DNA from: Strongylocentrotus purpuratus
Taxonomy: Eukaryota > Echinodermata > Echinoidea > Camarodonta > Strongylocentrotidae
Assembly: GCF_000002235.5 (NCBI RefSeq)
Contig: NW_022145611.1
Location: forward strand, 21,427,298 to 21,491,297
Length of the DNA: 64,000 bases
Reading direction: 5' to 3'
Under the pieces are notes generated by a model. That model saw only the letters and a list, made by a program, of their open reading frames with translations, was not told the origin of the DNA and did no database searches. Of the stretch, positions 38,101 through 43,699 are shown one piece after another. Numbering within the stretch: the stretch's first letter is position 1; every line of letters starts with the position of its first letter. The translations under genes and the position numbers were made by a program.

Positions 38101-41089
38101 GCTCCTCTACAACCTATAAGGTAGTCAGATCATAGACATAATTATGCATGATTATCTCATTATCAGTCATGCAATACTATAAGAAATACAAAGTACAAGT
38201 TTAAAACATGTAACAAATACTCAAATAACCTTTCAGAATCCGGTTTCAACACATAAAGTTCAATGTACAAGCAGATAAACCAAACTGAGTGACTTGTGAC
38301 TGCTATGCATATACATGCAGACCTGCCAACCTCTGGAGTTCAATAACTGTATTCTTTAATCCTCAAAGTTGTATTTTACTGACAAAAGTTGTATTCTTAA
38401 AAATAAACAAGGACTGTTACGCGGATCAATGCCTCTTACAGTTCCTACATACATGTGCAGGCAGAATTTTTTCATGGATAATGGTTGATATGCATGAGCC
38501 AATGAACATCCCCTCATTGCCAATGTGAGATACTTATAGGATACTTTAAAGGATAGAATGGGCATTTTGCCATTGAAAATGGCACACACAAAATACCACC
38601 AAAAAAAAATTGTATTATATTGAGGAAAATCGTAATGTCATATTTGCTTCTAAAAATCGTACAAAATATGACTAAATAATACTGGTTACAAGTCTGTACA
38701 TTTAATCCTGCAGTGAACAAGTCATATTCCAGATTCCTCATCTAATAACAGTGAGATGAGGCATCCACATGTCATGCATATTTATCTAAAATACGACCAT
38801 TTCAAATACTTGTTATGCAACATTAACTGTACCTTTGGTGGCTTGCTCTTGGTCGTATGAGTCTCCTTTGGAGGAGCGACAGTTTCCTGAACTGGTGCAG
38901 GCTTGGCCTCAAAGATGATCTCTTCAACCGGTGCCTGCTTGGGAGGCTTAGGTTGCTTAGGTTTCTTGGCTGGCTTTACCTTAAAAACATTGATGAAGAA
39001 ATGTGGCAATATATTTACATGTACATGTAGTTTGCTGTGCAAGCAAATATAGTTTTAGATGCATTTGTAATTACAAAACTAAAAATTGGTTCTGAAAATT
39101 CTTTTATATCTCCTGTTATTGGGTGCTTTCAAAAGTAAGTGAAACTCTTATCAATATATAGCAATCATCACTCTCTCTTGATTTGAATTACGATTCCTTG
39201 TCGATATTATGAACCGACAACTCTTAGCAGTAATGGATTTGTTGGTTCATGGTAACCCCAACAACACTTGGAACATACTAAGGTGTCTATGAAATCGGTG
39301 ATTGGACTGTTTGGTATCAAAGTTTTACCGAATCAGAGATGTTCTCTTTCAAATTTTCCAACTAGCAAGGCTCAAATTAATTTTTTGTCCACGGGGGCTC
39401 TTCCAAAAAAAAAAGAGCCCCCGTGAGCTCTCTCACGGGGGCTCTTTTAGTACCGACGGGGGCTCTTTTTTTAATACAAATTTTCATTGAATTGGTACCC
39501 ATGAAACTCCTAAATTCCTTGGTATTTTATCATTATCATTTATTTAAGTCGGCATTTTCCCTCTTAGAAATGTACTTGTTACATAGCTGTTATTGACTTT
39601 TATCTCCGTAATGACATTCTCTCCATTTCTTCCCCTCTGCACATAATGTCCTCCTCATTATTTGGAGCAACCTTATTTACATTCTTTCTTTACTTTTGGT
39701 TTTTACCATATCCTTCCAAAACACAGGGGCAGATCTAGCTTTTTGCTAAGGATGGGGGGGGGTAACCCAGATACGATGTGGAGCATCGTCCACGAGCCGC
39801 GTAGCGGCGAGGCGATTTTTGTTGTTGCTATTTTGAACTCCCGTAATTGATGTGTTCCTGGCATCTACTAACATGCGGAGCATCGTCGACGAGCCGCAAA
39901 GCGGCGAGGCGATTTTTTGGCGCTATTTTGAACCCCCGTTAGTGATGTTTTCCTGGCATCTACTAACATGCGGAGCATCGTCGACGAGCCGCAAAGCGGC
40001 GAGGCGATTTTTTGGCGCTATTTTGAACCCCCGTTAGTGATGTTTTCCTGGCATCTACTGACATCTACTAATACTGTGTAGGTCTGGACACAATGACACA
40101 TGATAGCATTTTTCTATGCACAACACATTTTCACTCGGCAGCCCAAGGGGGAGGGGGGGGGGTGGTTAAACCCCTAAACCGCCTAAATCCGCCCCTGCAA
40201 CATCTTTGGTGATCTTCTTCTCAATATTGATTTACTGGTCAAGTTACATTATTTGCTGATCTTTTAGAATAACCAGATTTCAGAGGATTCACACTTTTCA
40301 CAACGAAAAATTTCTCCATGTTTCAGTCCTTGCGCGATCGTCTCCAGCTCCAGCATATATTGGGCGTCAGGCAGCGTGCACACCGGTACTACCGGCGCAG
40401 TATAGCCATTGCTGACGGCCGCACTACAGCTGCACTGCGAGCTCTGTTGTTTGTATCGGTAATACTCATAGAGATGGGAGAGAAAGCGCCATCTAATTAG
40501 TTCCATTTTATTGGTTTAAGGTTTGAAAATTGATACTCAATATTGTGTTAAAGTTATATCAGAAAAGATAATCTTTATTTTATAATTCCACGGGGGCGAT
40601 TTTTAATTTTGCAATCGCCCTCGTGAACCATCTGACGGGGGCGATTGTGGGGCTCACGGGGGCGAATCGCCCACCGCCCCCGTGTATTTTGAGCGTTGCC
40701 AACTAGTAACTAAATTCTGATTATACATTGATGTAAGCATTTACCTTCTCTTCCTTCACAGGTGGTGGAGATGGAGGTGCCTGTTCCACTTCTTCTACAT
40801 AAGGATCAATGGCCTGTGCCACTTCCTGACGTAGAATTCCTGGAGAGCTATCATGCTTTTCCCGCTCGCGTTTCTTTTTCTCAAAGAACTGCTTGCGCTT
40901 CTGACGCTTGCCTTCTCTCTGCTGTACCTGCTCCTTCTCTAGTCGAGCCCGTTGCTCAGCAACAGCTTGCTCATAAGATTTCTCCTGGATTCCAAAGGCG
41001 GAGAAAAGATAGACCACAAAGGAGAGTGCCACAAAGCCCCCAAACACAACCAGGGCCAGGGTCTGAGGTTCATACAGATCGACAACCAT
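718..41089 (-). CDS. RRBP1: Ribosome-binding protein 1 (p180)/kinectin-like ER coiled-coil protein, 22 coding exons
   Basis: Join on the minus strand: 41089-40745, 38979-38833, 38113-37999, 23883-23747, 22639-22567, 21568-21411, 21055-20904, 19329-19164, 18441-18238, 17837-17733, 17299-17136, 16452-16341, 14269-14174, 11405-11313, 10791-10714, 10447-10352, 8271-7930, 6130-6038, 5446-5384, 2457-2239, 1635-1342, 924-718. Every junction is GT-AG and phases agree, giving about 1152 residues. Residues 3-12 (VDLYEPQTLA) and VVFGGF match the vertebrate p180 start. A hydrophobic anchor spans about residues 11-32. It is followed by a basic, Lys/Pro-rich linker and then coiled coil to the end. Family landmarks occur in order: SDPVSALKKQLQEKEQ, NLREKNRKLM, LEKLFPSVS, QCxHYQxVL, KLQxSVESEE, SLTQDLGKAAAKLQ. 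Vertebrate p180/kinectin anchors ribosomes or kinesin/microtubules on the rough ER. The p180 decapeptide repeat block is absent, as in short p180 isoforms and kinectin. The exact C-terminus is uncertain. Confidence 0.9.
1071..1222. repeat. Local tandem duplication in RRBP1 intron
   Basis: Two copies of a unit starting TATAGAACGCACAGTACT (1071 and 1160). They share CTACTCTGAAAATGAAA (ATACTCTGAAAATGAAA in the second) and TTCCATAAACAGCTGAAATG. The second copy lacks about 28 bp from the middle. Confidence 0.8.
1342..1635 (-). CDS. RRBP1: RRBP1 coding exon C21
   Basis: 294 bp, 98 residues, phase 0. It encodes TKNKLSSSEAEVKRVSAELE, an Ala/Gly/Pro-rich break (AAAAAPAGGDDG) and KAEEKAAAQQK. Acceptor TTGACCTAG, donor GTGCGT. 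Vertebrate p180 has a similar Ala/Pro break (GAPASSPEAPP) at this distance from the C-terminus. Confidence 0.88.
2239..2457 (-). CDS. RRBP1: RRBP1 coding exon C20
   Basis: 219 bp, phase 0. It encodes KTTENSRLASDLEEAQTTIE and runs on to QSHDKEEKIEE. Coiled coil, collinear with kinectin LRREREHLEMELEKAE. The donor GTAGCT is weak. Without splicing the frame runs VAD and stops, which would give a truncated isoform. Confidence 0.84.
3550..3706. repeat. Small inverted-repeat element
   Basis: CCTGTCTATAAAGGCCATC (from 3551) is mirrored by GATGGCCTTTCTAGACAGG (3604-3622). A third related piece, GGTGGCCTTTATATAGAGG, lies near 3673-3691. It looks like a degenerate MITE. Confidence 0.5.
4499..4562. repeat. 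22-bp tandem repeat, about 3 copies
   Basis: The unit GTTATAAAGTTGAGACTGAA is repeated, with the last copy cut short (GTTATAAAC). Confidence 0.75.
5384..5446 (-). CDS. RRBP1: RRBP1 coding exon C19 (short)
   Basis: 63 bp, phase 0, AKSEVNSLQEELASLSSTQS then Q. Acceptor TTCTTGAAG is modest; donor GTGAGATC is good. Length and phase fit a skippable coiled-coil cassette, as known for kinectin variable domains. Confidence 0.75.
6038..6130 (-). CDS. RRBP1: RRBP1 coding exon C18: second KLQxSVESEE module
   Basis: 93 bp, phase 0. ESILNKLQSSVESEEINWEE then KLNQTESNLGQ. It matches kinectin GILQKLQRSVEQEENKWKVK. The INW/NKW match suggests this is the ancestral copy. Donor GTAAGTTAC. Confidence 0.92.
6131..10351. 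other. RRBP1 introns flanking exon C17, nothing recognised
   Basis: 6131-7929 and 8272-10351 are AT-rich intron sequence. I see no coding frame, RNA gene or clear mobile element there apart from low-complexity A/T stretches. Confidence 0.5.
7930..8271 (-). CDS. RRBP1: RRBP1 coding exon C17: large exon carrying a duplicated module
   Basis: 342 bp, 114 residues, phase 0. It starts EGMVNKLQQSVESEEERFEG with LEAEKEQLTRELQ, then a Gly/Arg-interrupted coiled coil (GQGAAVSRGGQEALKRLEKK), and ends KVQLTAQCHHYQVVLRET. The start repeats the start of exon C18 and the end repeats exon C16. The exon therefore bridges two copies of a module that is single in vertebrate kinectin and p180. Confidence 0.92.
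10352..10447 (-). CDS. RRBP1: RRBP1 coding exon C16: first QCxHYQxVL module
   Basis: 96 bp, phase 0. VEEYVLKVNTLEAEKEQL then SSQCQHYQSVLADT. It matches kinectin LQLECEKYKSVLAET. The same module recurs at the end of exon C17. Donor GTAAGTTC. Confidence 0.92.
10714..10791 (-). CDS. RRBP1: RRBP1 coding exon C15
   Basis: 78 bp, phase 0. It encodes DNKNWLNKFEEDASKVLSSK then SSSNSQ. It matches kinectin YGEWLHGFEKKAKEC. Acceptor CCATTCCAG, donor GTAAGA. Confidence 0.9.
11313..11405 (-). CDS. RRBP1: RRBP1 coding exon C14
   Basis: 93 bp, phase 0. It encodes DEIQAAIVKEQSSVKTVLEK then LFPSVSLGTSQ. It matches kinectin EAKEVLKKLFPKVSVPS. Donor GTAAGT. Confidence 0.92.
12279..12816. mobile_element. TTAA-target MITE, copy 1
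   Basis: Terminal inverted repeats AGGTACTATGTCCC (from 12283) and GGGACATAGTACCT (to 12812) are bounded by TTAA on both sides (12279-12282, 12813-12816). A second copy sits at 37416-37956. TTAA target sites are known for piggyBac and Kolobok elements; which of the two is not decidable here. Non-coding, about 530 bp. Confidence 0.88.
13697..13738. repeat. Poly-C followed by poly-A run
   Basis: A run of about 18 C and then about 24 A, in the RRBP1 intron between C14 and C13. Confidence 0.9.
14174..14269 (-). CDS. RRBP1: RRBP1 coding exon C13: conserved LREKN motif
   Basis: 96 bp, phase 0. It encodes NLREKNRKLMDVVSAAEKSR and runs on to TSETLK. The LREKN(W/R)K signature is shared by vertebrate p180 and kinectin (NDLREKNWKAMEAL) and is the best single marker of the family here. 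Donor GTACTA. Confidence 0.93.
14776..14842. repeat. 23-bp tandem repeat, 3 copies
   Basis: The unit GGTAAGATGACACTTGGGAG recurs with small changes. Confidence 0.8.
15552..15859. mobile_element. MITE with TIR CATACCTGCCAAC
   Basis: CATACCTGCCAAC at 15552 and GTTGGCAGGTATG ending 15858 form the terminal inverted repeats; a complementary AGAATATTCT-type core lies between. A single related end (ACCTGCCAACCTCTGG) occurs near 38321. No coding capacity. Confidence 0.72.
16009..16301. mobile_element. MITE with TIR about 60 bp, flanked by 23-bp direct repeats
   Basis: ACAAAGACTAAG and AACTTTAAGTTGGACTTAAC on the left are mirrored by GTTAAGTCCAACTTAAAGT and CTTAGTCTTTGT on the right. The pair GGTGCAAGGTCCATC (15990-16004, 16310-16324) lies outside it in direct orientation. 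Its right end is about 40 bp from RRBP1 exon C12. Confidence 0.78.
16341..16452 (-). CDS. RRBP1: RRBP1 coding exon C12
   Basis: 112 bp, enters in phase 2. It encodes LADKTKAIEGLEEQLNSSKT and runs on to VIEQSKQRNN. It is collinear with p180 LREAVEQQKVKNND, just before the conserved LREKN motif. Acceptor TCTCACAG, donor GTAAGTAG. Confidence 0.9.
17136..17299 (-). CDS. RRBP1: RRBP1 coding exon C11
   Basis: 164 bp, leaves in phase 2. TLRKEKDSLQEMLRTQEKRS is followed by a non-helical Ala/Pro/Asn patch (EAPPTANGDVTQTDSAPKEP), then ILLKEHNVM. This proline-containing break interrupts the coiled coil and looks like a hinge. Donor GTAAGG. The phase forces AT+G across the junction into the next exon. 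Confidence 0.86.
17733..17837 (-). CDS. RRBP1: RRBP1 coding exon C10
   Basis: 105 bp, phase 0 both sides. It encodes DSECQCQNLEGKVRTVESQL and runs on to VQEVE. Acceptor GTATATCAG, donor GTAAGA. Confidence 0.86.
18238..18441 (-). CDS. RRBP1: RRBP1 coding exon C9
   Basis: 204 bp, phase 0 both sides. It encodes REGEAAMSKRLAEVSEGLRK and runs on to LQAIQAKLK, with heptad-rich coiled coil throughout. Acceptor TCTTGACAG, donor GTAAAT. Confidence 0.88.
18590..18712 (+). repeat. SINE/LINE 3'-tail fragment
   Basis: TATAGCGCTTAGAGACTTTG, TAAGCACTTTATAAGC and an A-rich end look like the 3' end of a common dispersed retroposon. A reverse-orientation relative (AGTCTCTAAGCGCTCTACAA) sits at 26643-26720. 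Confidence 0.55.
19164..19329 (-). CDS. RRBP1: RRBP1 coding exon C8
   Basis: 166 bp, enters in phase 2. It encodes KEQLMGQELARLQTELQKVQ and runs on to NNQFKQQRSSEQ. Coiled coil collinear with p180 AELAKLRQELSKVSKEL. Acceptor GTTTTGCAG, donor GTACGTA. Confidence 0.88.
20337..20445 (+). repeat. tRNA-derived SINE-like fragment
   Basis: TAGCTCATTCGGTAGAGCAG (20347-20366) is a good tRNA-type A box. No proper B box or cloverleaf follows, and the sequence runs into a simple CATCACATCAC-like tail. I read it as a SINE head rather than a tRNA gene. Confidence 0.5.
20548..20831. mobile_element. Palindromic MITE flanked by 28-bp direct repeats
   Basis: The arms ATGCCTCAGTCACACCTTTG (from 20580) and CAAAGGTGTGACTAAGGCAT (to 20804) pair along about 75 bp around a core with TTGATATCAAGAA twice. 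TAAGAGGCAGATCAAGA(T/C)TG lies on both sides (20548 and 20804) as part of a 28-bp direct repeat. Non-coding. Confidence 0.78.
20904..21055 (-). CDS. RRBP1: RRBP1 coding exon C7
   Basis: 152 bp, leaves in phase 2. It encodes SHESHTHDTQALQARIKQLQ and later LREENNRLKTEAGHASSQ, matching p180 LQQENSILRDALNQATSQ. Donor GTAAGTAG. Confidence 0.88.
21306..21357. repeat. Short dispersed repeat, copy 1
   Basis: CTATATAGAGGGAGCAAGTA then GCTATAAGTAGT recurs at 37353-37385, in the same orientation and close to the second TTAA MITE. Confidence 0.6.
21411..21568 (-). CDS. RRBP1: RRBP1 coding exon C6
   Basis: 158 bp, in at phase 1. It encodes EMLLAQAASQKVKELRHELN and runs on to EAFHARMQQ. Coiled coil; p180 has a similar ITAVQARMQ stretch at this point. 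Donor GTAAGA. Confidence 0.88.
22567..22639 (-). CDS. RRBP1: RRBP1 coding exon C5
   Basis: 73 bp, out at phase 1. It encodes ANQRSDPVSALKKQLQEKEQ then ALHN, a near-direct match to p180 KGDPVAILKRQLEEKEKLL. Acceptor TTTTTATAG, donor GTGAGA. Confidence 0.9.
23637..23722. repeat. G-rich tract next to RRBP1 exon C4
   Basis: An almost pure G/A tract with G runs up to about 16, ending 25 bp from the donor of exon C4. On the gene's own strand it is a C-rich pyrimidine tract in the first 110 nt of the intron. Confidence 0.85.
23747..23883 (-). CDS. RRBP1: RRBP1 coding exon C4: small helical domain before the coiled coil
   Basis: 137 bp, in at phase 1 and out at phase 0. It encodes EPPALRGKPLISAVK, then DAEIQQLIEILLNRQG and ADDWVK. 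It corresponds to the p180/kinectin segment just before the coiled coil (LLSEKAGIIQDTWHK in p180). Donor GTTTGT. Confidence 0.85.
24000..25215. other. RRBP1 14-kb intron, left part
   Basis: No exon recognised. Contains short poly-G/C and CT-rich simple sequence and otherwise AT-rich unique-looking DNA. Confidence 0.45.
25540..26034. repeat. Degenerate GGGGCACTT-type minisatellite
   Basis: About fifteen irregular units around AAAAGGGGCACTT with variable spacers (TATCAGAGGT recurs), ending in poly-C and CT/CA dinucleotide runs to about 26102. A CAGGGGCGGCGGAGC-like transposon end stands at its left edge (25521). Confidence 0.7.
26643..26720 (-). repeat. SINE/LINE 3'-tail fragment, reverse copy
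   Basis: Related in reverse orientation to 18657-18705: shared AGTCTCTAAGCGCT and GTGCTTATA blocks, next to an ATAATAATAAT tail. Confidence 0.55.
27684..28702 (+). mobile_element. 5'-truncated Tx1/L1-type LINE inside the Harbinger element
   Basis: Flanked by an 11-bp target duplication AAGTCTAGAGG (27673-27683 and 28703-28713). It ends in AATAAAAAAGACAATTTC and a poly-A tail, as L1-clade elements do. Only the last kilobase is present, which is typical 5' truncation during target-primed reverse transcription. Confidence 0.9.
27714..28541 (+). pseudogene. C-terminal part of LINE ORF2 (reverse transcriptase, zinc-knuckle end)
   Basis: 275 open codons. FQFKVLNNILNLNYKLYKMK followed by SSPLCSFCDMENETIEHFFW then KCTIVQDFW is the zf-RVT/L1-Tx1 C-terminal region (CxxC...H....C). 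Catalytic RT motifs lie upstream and are lost. Just before the open frame, another frame reads FENFSLKEWC, so there is at least one frameshift near 27710. Confidence 0.85.
29340..29641 (-). pseudogene. PIF/Harbinger transposase fragment
   Basis: The reading frame 29641-29384 contains GINMVGAIDCTHIGVFKP, the first catalytic-Asp region of HARBI1-type DDE transposases. A stop follows VGPTPVIS. The next expected motif appears in another frame as RKNRYSIFLGKSAG, just before a donor-like GTGAGT (29341-29336), so the gene is frame-broken. It may also have been split by introns. I did not find the Myb/SANT partner gene, so the copy is probably non-autonomous today. Confidence 0.82.
30004..30432. mobile_element. 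Degenerate MULE-like element, relative of the 41712 palindrome
   Basis: The ends AGACCGAAATTTCTGTCTCT then GTTAGCCTCTGATTTGGG and AAATCAGAGGCTAACGAACG then AAAGAGTCT match the ends of the element at 41712-42490. The middle differs. No clean target duplication seen. Confidence 0.65.
32289..32601. mobile_element. MITE with TIR TAGGCCTG(C)CCTCATC
   Basis: AGGCCTGCCCTCATCGGACC then GAAGTTGCAAAATAA on the left is mirrored by TTATTTTGCAATTCGGTCTG then ATGAGGACAGGCCT on the right. Internal pieces repeat GCAAAATA and ATATCCCG motifs. A TA duplication would suit a Tc1/mariner-type MITE, but this is not proven. Confidence 0.72.
35771..35819. repeat. Small inverted repeat
   Basis: AATTTGTAAAGAA (35771) and TTCTTTACAAATT (ends 35819) are inverted, with GGGTGCAAGCC between. 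A related GGGAGCAAGCC...TTCTTTACAAATT lies near 9331-9359. Confidence 0.5.
37416..37956. mobile_element. TTAA-target MITE, copy 2
   Basis: Same family and orientation as 12279-12816, roughly 95% identical by eye. Element 37420-37952 between TTAA duplicates (37416-37419, 37953-37956). Its end lies only 43 bp from the donor side of RRBP1 exon C3. Confidence 0.88.
37999..38113 (-). CDS. RRBP1: RRBP1 coding exon C3: linker
   Basis: 115 bp, enters in phase 0 and leaves in phase 1. It encodes VVEEQVQKREAPVV, an Ala/Pro stretch and KTKTKTRTAAGDG. Acceptor ACCTTATAG, donor GTAAGAC. The next recognised exon is 14 kb downstream and fits the phase, but extra exons in that intron cannot be excluded. Confidence 0.8.
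38833..38979 (-). CDS. RRBP1: RRBP1 coding exon C2: Lys/Pro-rich linker
   Basis: 147 bp, phase 0 on both sides. It begins VKPAKKPKQPKPPKQ and ends KSKPPK. Acceptor TTTTTAAG, donor GTACAG. The composition matches the basic cytosolic linker of p180/kinectin. Confidence 0.82.
39724..40198. mobile_element. Possible insertion within hAT copy A
   Basis: CAGGGGCAGATCTAG at 39724 and CTAAATCCGCCCCTG ending 40198 resemble inverted hAT-MITE ends (CAGGGGCGGATyTAG). Copy B retains related sequence next to this point, so the insertion would predate the split of the two copies. No convincing target duplication. Confidence 0.45.
39775..40068. repeat. Minisatellite, three units of 95-97 bp
   Basis: GAGCATCGTCGACGAGCCGC then AAAGCGGCGAGGCGATTTTT starts at 39781, 39878 and 39973. 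Units 2 and 3 are almost identical. The core forms a hairpin (GCCGC...GCGGC). Confidence 0.85.
40264..40506 (-). other. Short open frame inside hAT copy A
   Basis: 80 codons (MELIRWRFLSHLYEYYRYKQ to CEKCESSEIWLF), with ETIAQGLKHGEIFRCEKC near the end. The equivalent stretch in copy B (48440-48665) retains much of the nucleotide sequence but not the whole frame. No recognised domain. It could be a remnant transposase exon or a chance frame. Confidence 0.3.
40745..41089 (-). CDS. RRBP1: RRBP1 coding exon C1: start, ER membrane anchor, basic region
   Basis: 345 bp, 115 residues, from the ATG at 41089-41087. An acceptor lies 8 nt upstream of the ATG and no other in-frame ATG lies between, so the start is clear. 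MVVDLYEPQTL leads into the hydrophobic stretch LALVVFGGFVALSFVVYLF, then EKSYEQAVAEQRARLEKEQ, which closely parallels p180 (KETSYEEALANQRKEM). A run rich in Lys/Arg (KRQKRKQFFEKKKRERE) follows. The donor is GTAAATG. Confidence 0.92.
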
Positions 41090-41711
41090 GATGATCACTG
41101 TTTTTGAAATAACAGAAACAGAACAACAATTATAACAATAATTACACAATAACACAACAGACTGTTGCTAAATGTCCAGAATGATAACATTCTAATCATT
41201 CCAAAAAACAAAGAAAGCAAATTACAAATAGGTCAAAGTTGCACTTTTACAATTAACATATAATGTCATAATGTACAACCAGACACTTTCAAGACTAGTT
41301 TGACAAATATACCTTTGACAAATTTTCCTAAGACGAATGCACGCTAGCTAAAAACCAGTGTGGCGACACTGTCCATGTGTTGTACACTACAATGAATCAC
41401 TACTTTTATAAAGTCATCAAGTTGGCAATGCGCAATTAGCCTTTTCATATATTGCCATTTTATGTGATTCTGGTCGGCGCGATCAAAAACATATGCACTA
41501 AATTACCAGTCCAAGATACCCTGTGGTGATGAGTGGTGATGAGTGTTGACCTTGTCAGGAGCATGAGCACAGGGGAAAAAGATTTTTCAGGGGGTTTTAA
41601 AATGGTGTACAGTATTTACTATGTTTGAAAGGTGGGGGAAAACCCAGGCATCATAAACCAGAACGTACAGCATTTACTCTTCTAGGGCATTTTACAGGCT
41701 ACTATTTAGGT

Positions 41712-42490
41712 AGACCGAATTTTTCTGTCTCTTTCGTTCGTTAGCCTCTGATTTGGGTAGGTCGGCTCTCTCTTTAGAGACAGAACAGCCCCATACGCTG
41801 TAGTGGCCGCGCGTTTGTACTAAGAAACGTTACACAAAACTTGGCCAAACTTAATCCCTAATTTTGATATTTTACCGGATGCGTATCCGATGCATTTAAA
41901 GTCCTAAATTAGCTAAATACTTGACTACTTCGGTTCCACTTACCAACTTGACTGGAATAATCCGTTTAATGGTCCATTTTTAGGAAATTATGGGTCAAGA
42001 TCGACATCCATGAAGAAAATCTTGCAGCCGAGTCTCATTCTTTCTAGTCTACGCCGAAGGCAAAATGATTATAACGGAAAAACTGTGCACGAGCTACGAG
42101 TTCGTAATGACATGCACAGTTTTTCCGTTATAATCATTTTGCCTTCGGCGTAGACTAGAAAGAATGAGACTCGGCTGCAAGATTTTCTTCATGGATGTCG
42201 ATCTTGACCCATAATTTCCTAAAAATGGACCATTAAACGGATTATTCCAGTCAAGTTGGTAAGTGGAACCGAAGTAGTTAAGTATTTAGCTAATTTAGGA
42301 CTTTAAATGCATCGGATACGCATCCGGTAAAATATCAAAATTAGGGATTAAGTTTGGCCAAGTTTTGTGTAACGTTTCTTAGTACAAACGCGCGGCCACT
42401 ACAGCGTATGGGGCTGTTCTGTCTCTAAAGAGAGAGCCGACCTACCCAAATCAGAGGCTAACGAACGAAAGAGACTGAAAAATTCGGTCT
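41712..42490. mobile_element. MULE/foldback-type element: 779-bp near-perfect palindrome
   Basis: Two arms of about 378 bp pair almost perfectly around a loop of about 23 bp (42090-42112). The ends are AGACCGAATTTTTC and its complement. ACTATTTAGGT (41701-41711, 42491-42501) flanks it directly, a 9-11 bp target duplication as known for Mutator-like elements with long TIRs. No coding capacity. It lies in RRBP1 intron 1. Confidence 0.85.
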
Positions 42491-43139
42491 ACTATTTAGG
42501 TAGACTGAAAGATTCAGTCTCTGATACCGACCGTTGTTCCGCTGAGATTACATCTGGCTCAACTGGCCGCCTTTAGATCTATGTCAGTTTTATTAAAATA
42601 TGACCCATACATGTACCAGACCAGGTTATTTCTGTCTACTAATTTAGTAATTAGGATGACATATTTTATCTGACAGTAAACATTTAACATATAGAGTCCA
42701 GGGAATAATTTTCCTGGTATCGCATCGCAATTTGCTATGCATTTTAGCATGACTGCTATACAAAATATCTTTTGTGTAGCAGTTTTCTTCCATAGAAATG
42801 TACAGAATTTCATTTGAAATATTTATCCATCGGCTGAAATTGCTAATCAAAAAATTTGAGGAAAATTATTCCCTGAGAGTCTAGACTAAATAAGAACGCT
42901 GAATGCCTAGAAATGCACTCAATGAAAACCAAAGCAAAGGGCCAGGAGTACTTTGTCAGAATTTATAATACAATTGATAGATTTCCGATTTAAATTTTCA
43001 AAGTATTTTTTTCCATCATTGTTGAGTTGAATTTATTGTATTTTAGAGGGTGTCTTGATGTGTTTATTTTCCTTCACAAAAATGACAAAGTATAGTGAAA
43101 ATGCTGCTATGATTAAGAGTAATTCTCATTGAGCCAAGC

Positions 43140-43400
43140 CAAACTGCACTTCCAAGTCAACTCAAGCCTCGCCCGCCTGGCCTTAGCAAACATATCGCAG
43201 AGCTAGAGTCGCTCGCCGACGGAGCGGCGACGGGCACCAACTCTCTGTACTGTACGTTGGGCTACGCCTACTTCTCCGTCGGCCGTCGTGTGCGAGACGA
43301 AGTTGTGTCCACGTCCACGTCCATGATCTTCCCGTGCGACGTACTCGAGCTTTGAACACTGGCAGTGGTACCCCACTGACGGACGGATTGATTTCAGTGA
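43140..43400. other. GC/CpG-rich block in RRBP1 intron 1
   Basis: A CpG-dense stretch (GCTCGCCGACGGAGCGGCGA; ACGTCCACGTCCATG) just inside the first intron. Possibly regulatory or an alternative start region. No exon defined. Confidence 0.3.
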
Positions 43401-43457
43401 TTGTGCATGTGAAGAACAGGTTTCAAAATTGAATGTTTGTAATACAAAATAACTTAC

Positions 43458-43600
43458 CAACAAAAGGAAAACGGTGTCAAAAAGATCGGTAAAAGTAGGA
43501 AGCAGTCAATTCAGTAATCAATCCTCCATGAGAATGTTGAGGAATCGGCTGACAAATGCTAGATGTATTCTTTCACTGCAGTGGCTTTACCAATGTCCCC
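43458..43600 (-). other. RRBP1: Non-coding first exon of RRBP1 (5' UTR)
   Basis: A strong donor (GTTG then GTAAGTTATT on the minus strand) has its last exon base at 43458. The coding exon at 41089 begins a few bases after an acceptor (ATTTCAAAAACAG then TGATCATC and the ATG), so a separate upstream exon is required. This is the first good donor upstream. The 5' limit is a guess. Confidence 0.55.
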
Positions 43601-43690
43601 ATTCATTGACGTATACAGAATTGAGACCCGGAAGAGTTCGTCGATGTGAAAGCCCAGTTGATTGGTCAATATACAAGTTTGGGTAGTATT
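43459..43690 (-). promoter_or_regulatory. Probable core promoter and 5' UTR exon body of RRBP1
   Basis: Upstream (higher coordinates) of the donor of the non-coding exon, the minus strand has an inverted CCAAT box (attggtcaat on plus, 43661-43670), an ETS-type CCGGAAG (43628-43634) and a CRE-like tgacgta near 43606. These are typical of TATA-less housekeeping promoters. No TATA box is obvious. I infer transcription starts around 43560-43620. The transcribed part carries a tiny upstream ORF: ATG GAG GAT TGA on the minus strand near 43525-43535. Confidence 0.4.
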
Positions 43691-43699
43691 TGGACGAAT

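Larger units (their letters stand above)
39366..40698 (+). mobile_element. hAT-type non-autonomous transposon, copy A (1.33 kb)
   Basis: 8-bp target duplication CCAACTAG (39358-39365, 40699-40706). The termini CAAGGCTCAAATT and TTTGAGCGTTG form a short inverted repeat (CAAsGCTCAAA). Left subterminal region: repeated GGGGGCTCTT hairpins. Right subterminal region: repeated GGGGGCGATT/TCGCCCCCGTG hairpins. A homologous copy in opposite orientation lies at 48250-50226, with its own 8-bp duplication. An 8-bp duplication with a CAG/CAA start is characteristic of hAT. No transposase recognised. It lies in the RRBP1 intron between C1 and C2. Confidence 0.88.
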
